Shown in pieces: positions 38,597 through 39,701 of a stretch of 39,701 bases of DNA. This DNA is from Boseongicola sp. (GTDB lineage: Bacteria; Pseudomonadota; Alphaproteobacteria; Rhodobacterales; Rhodobacteraceae), in contig JABDQU010000221.1 in NCBI GenBank assembly GCA_013042105.1, positions 1 through 39,701 on the forward strand. The letters are read 5' to 3'. The notes beneath the pieces are model-generated. The model did no database searches. It saw only the letters and a list, made by a program, of their open reading frames with translations, and had not been told where the DNA came from. The position numbers and the translations under genes were made by a program. The first letter of the stretch is position 1. Each line of letters begins with the position of its first letter.

Positions 38597-39382
38597 ATGT
38601 CCGACAGTACCAGTACGTTCGTTGACGGGGTCGTTGAAACGATCAAGACCGTCGTCTACGCGCTTTTGATTGCGGGGGTCTTCCGCACGCTGTTCTTTCA
38701 GCCGTTCTGGATTCCCTCCGGGTCGATGAAAGACACGCTGCTGATCGGCGATTTCCTGTTCGTCAACAAGATGGCCTATGGCTATTCCCAGTATTCCTGC
38801 CCCTTTGGCATGTGCCCGATTGATGGCCGTGTCTGGGGCAGTGAGCCCGAGCGTGGCGATGTCGTCGTGTTCCGCCATCCGGCGAACGGTCAGGACTTTA
38901 TCAAGCGCGTTGTCGGCATGCCGGGCGATACGGTGCAGATGCGCAATGGCGTGTTGTTCCTGAATGGCTCGGCTGCGCCACAAGTTCAGGAAGGCCTGTT
39001 CACTGAGACCTACGAACGGCAGGGGCCAATTGGCACCACACCGATTTGTATCGAGATGTCGGTGTCCTTTGGCCAGGACTGCAACAAGATGAAATCGGTT
39101 GAGACCCTGCCGGATGGGACGCAGCACGCTGTGCTGGATGCGGGTCCGACGCGGCTGGACAACACCGGCGTGACGCGGGTGCCTGAAGGCATGTTCTATT
39201 TCGTCGGCGACAACCGCGACAATTCCACCGACAGCCGGGTGGCCCAGCCATCGGGTGTGGGTCTTGTGCCTTATGAGAACCTGATCGGACGTGCAGACCG
39301 GGTGATGTTCTCGTCTGCGGGGCGGTCGCTATTCTTCGTCTGGACGTGGCGCATGGACCGGTTCTTCAAGGCGATTGAGTGA
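38597..39382 (+). CDS. lepB: Signal peptidase I
   Basis: [55 protein letters not shown]. Confidence 0.97.
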   Translation: MSDSTSTFVDGVVETIKTVVYALLIAGVFRTLFFQPFWIPSGSMKDTLLIGDFLFVNKMAYGYSQYSCPFGMCPIDGRVWGSEPERGDVVVFRHPANGQDFIKRVVGMPGDTVQMRNGVLFLNGSAAPQVQEGLFTETYERQGPIGTTPICIEMSVSFGQDCNKMKSVETLPDGTQHAVLDAGPTRLDNTGVTRVPEGMFYFVGDNRDNSTDSRVAQPSGVGLVPYENLIGRADRVMFSSAGRSLFFVWTWRMDRFFKAIE

Positions 39383-39701
39383 TGAAGACCTCGGCTGAAC
39401 TGGACGCTTTTGCGGCCCGGTTGGGCCACGCATTCAGCGAACCCGAGTATCTGATCCGCGCTGTCACCCACCCGTCGATTGCCAGCGAAACCCGCCCTGA
39501 CAACCAGCGGCAGGAGTTTCTTGGCGACCGTGTTCTGGGCCTTGTGATTGCCGAAGCCCTGTTGAAAGCAGACGAGGGCGCGGCTGAAGGTCAACTTGCG
39601 CCACGGTTCAACGCTCTGGTGCGCAAGGAAACCTGCGCCGCCGTGGCGCGCGACATCGACATTGGCGTTGTGCTGCGGCTTGGTCGTTCTGAAATGATGT
39701 C
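39382..39701 (+). CDS. rnc: Ribonuclease III, 3' truncated by window edge
   Basis: [18 protein letters not shown]...[32 protein letters not shown]. Confidence 0.93.
   Translation, partial: MKTSAELDAFAARLGHAFSEPEYLIRAVTHPSIASETRPDNQRQEFLGDRVLGLVIAEALLKADEGAAEGQLAPRFNALVRKETCAAVARDIDIGVVLRLGRSEMM

Noticed and set aside
1-39701. CRISPR array, prophage, transposon, toxin-antitoxin or defence system
   Set aside because: No spaced direct-repeat array, no transposase/integrase/phage structural motifs and no recognised defence genes in the ORFs read

Overview
A 39.7-kb window of a high-GC alphaproteobacterial chromosome. Gene content and order look like Rhodobacteraceae (inference from protein sequence, no search run). 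It is densely packed and mostly housekeeping: cnoX/ybbN-like, LON-domain and Trm112-like genes, a ubiH-family hydroxylase, an aminotransferase next to ftsK, lolA, hspQ, rpmJ, tRNA-Val(GAC), hemC<>hemE, purE-purK, hsp20-DUF1150, pdxJ, acpS, lepB and rnc (truncated by the window end). I see no CRISPR array, prophage, transposase, rRNA or defence island, and nothing I can firmly call a new system. The best leads are: (i) a translationally overlapping four-gene module of mostly unknown function at the left edge; (ii) an RpoH-type promoter plus a ROSE-like RNA thermometer candidate upstream of hsp20; (iii) a three-copy 11-bp tandem repeat after hemE; (iv) repeat clusters and palindromes upstream of the DUF4386 gene, the aldehyde dehydrogenase gene and hemC/hemE; (v) a 40-aa small ORF; (vi) a degenerate receiver-domain protein; and (vii) five convergent gene pairs that share exactly the same 4-nt stop/stop overlap.
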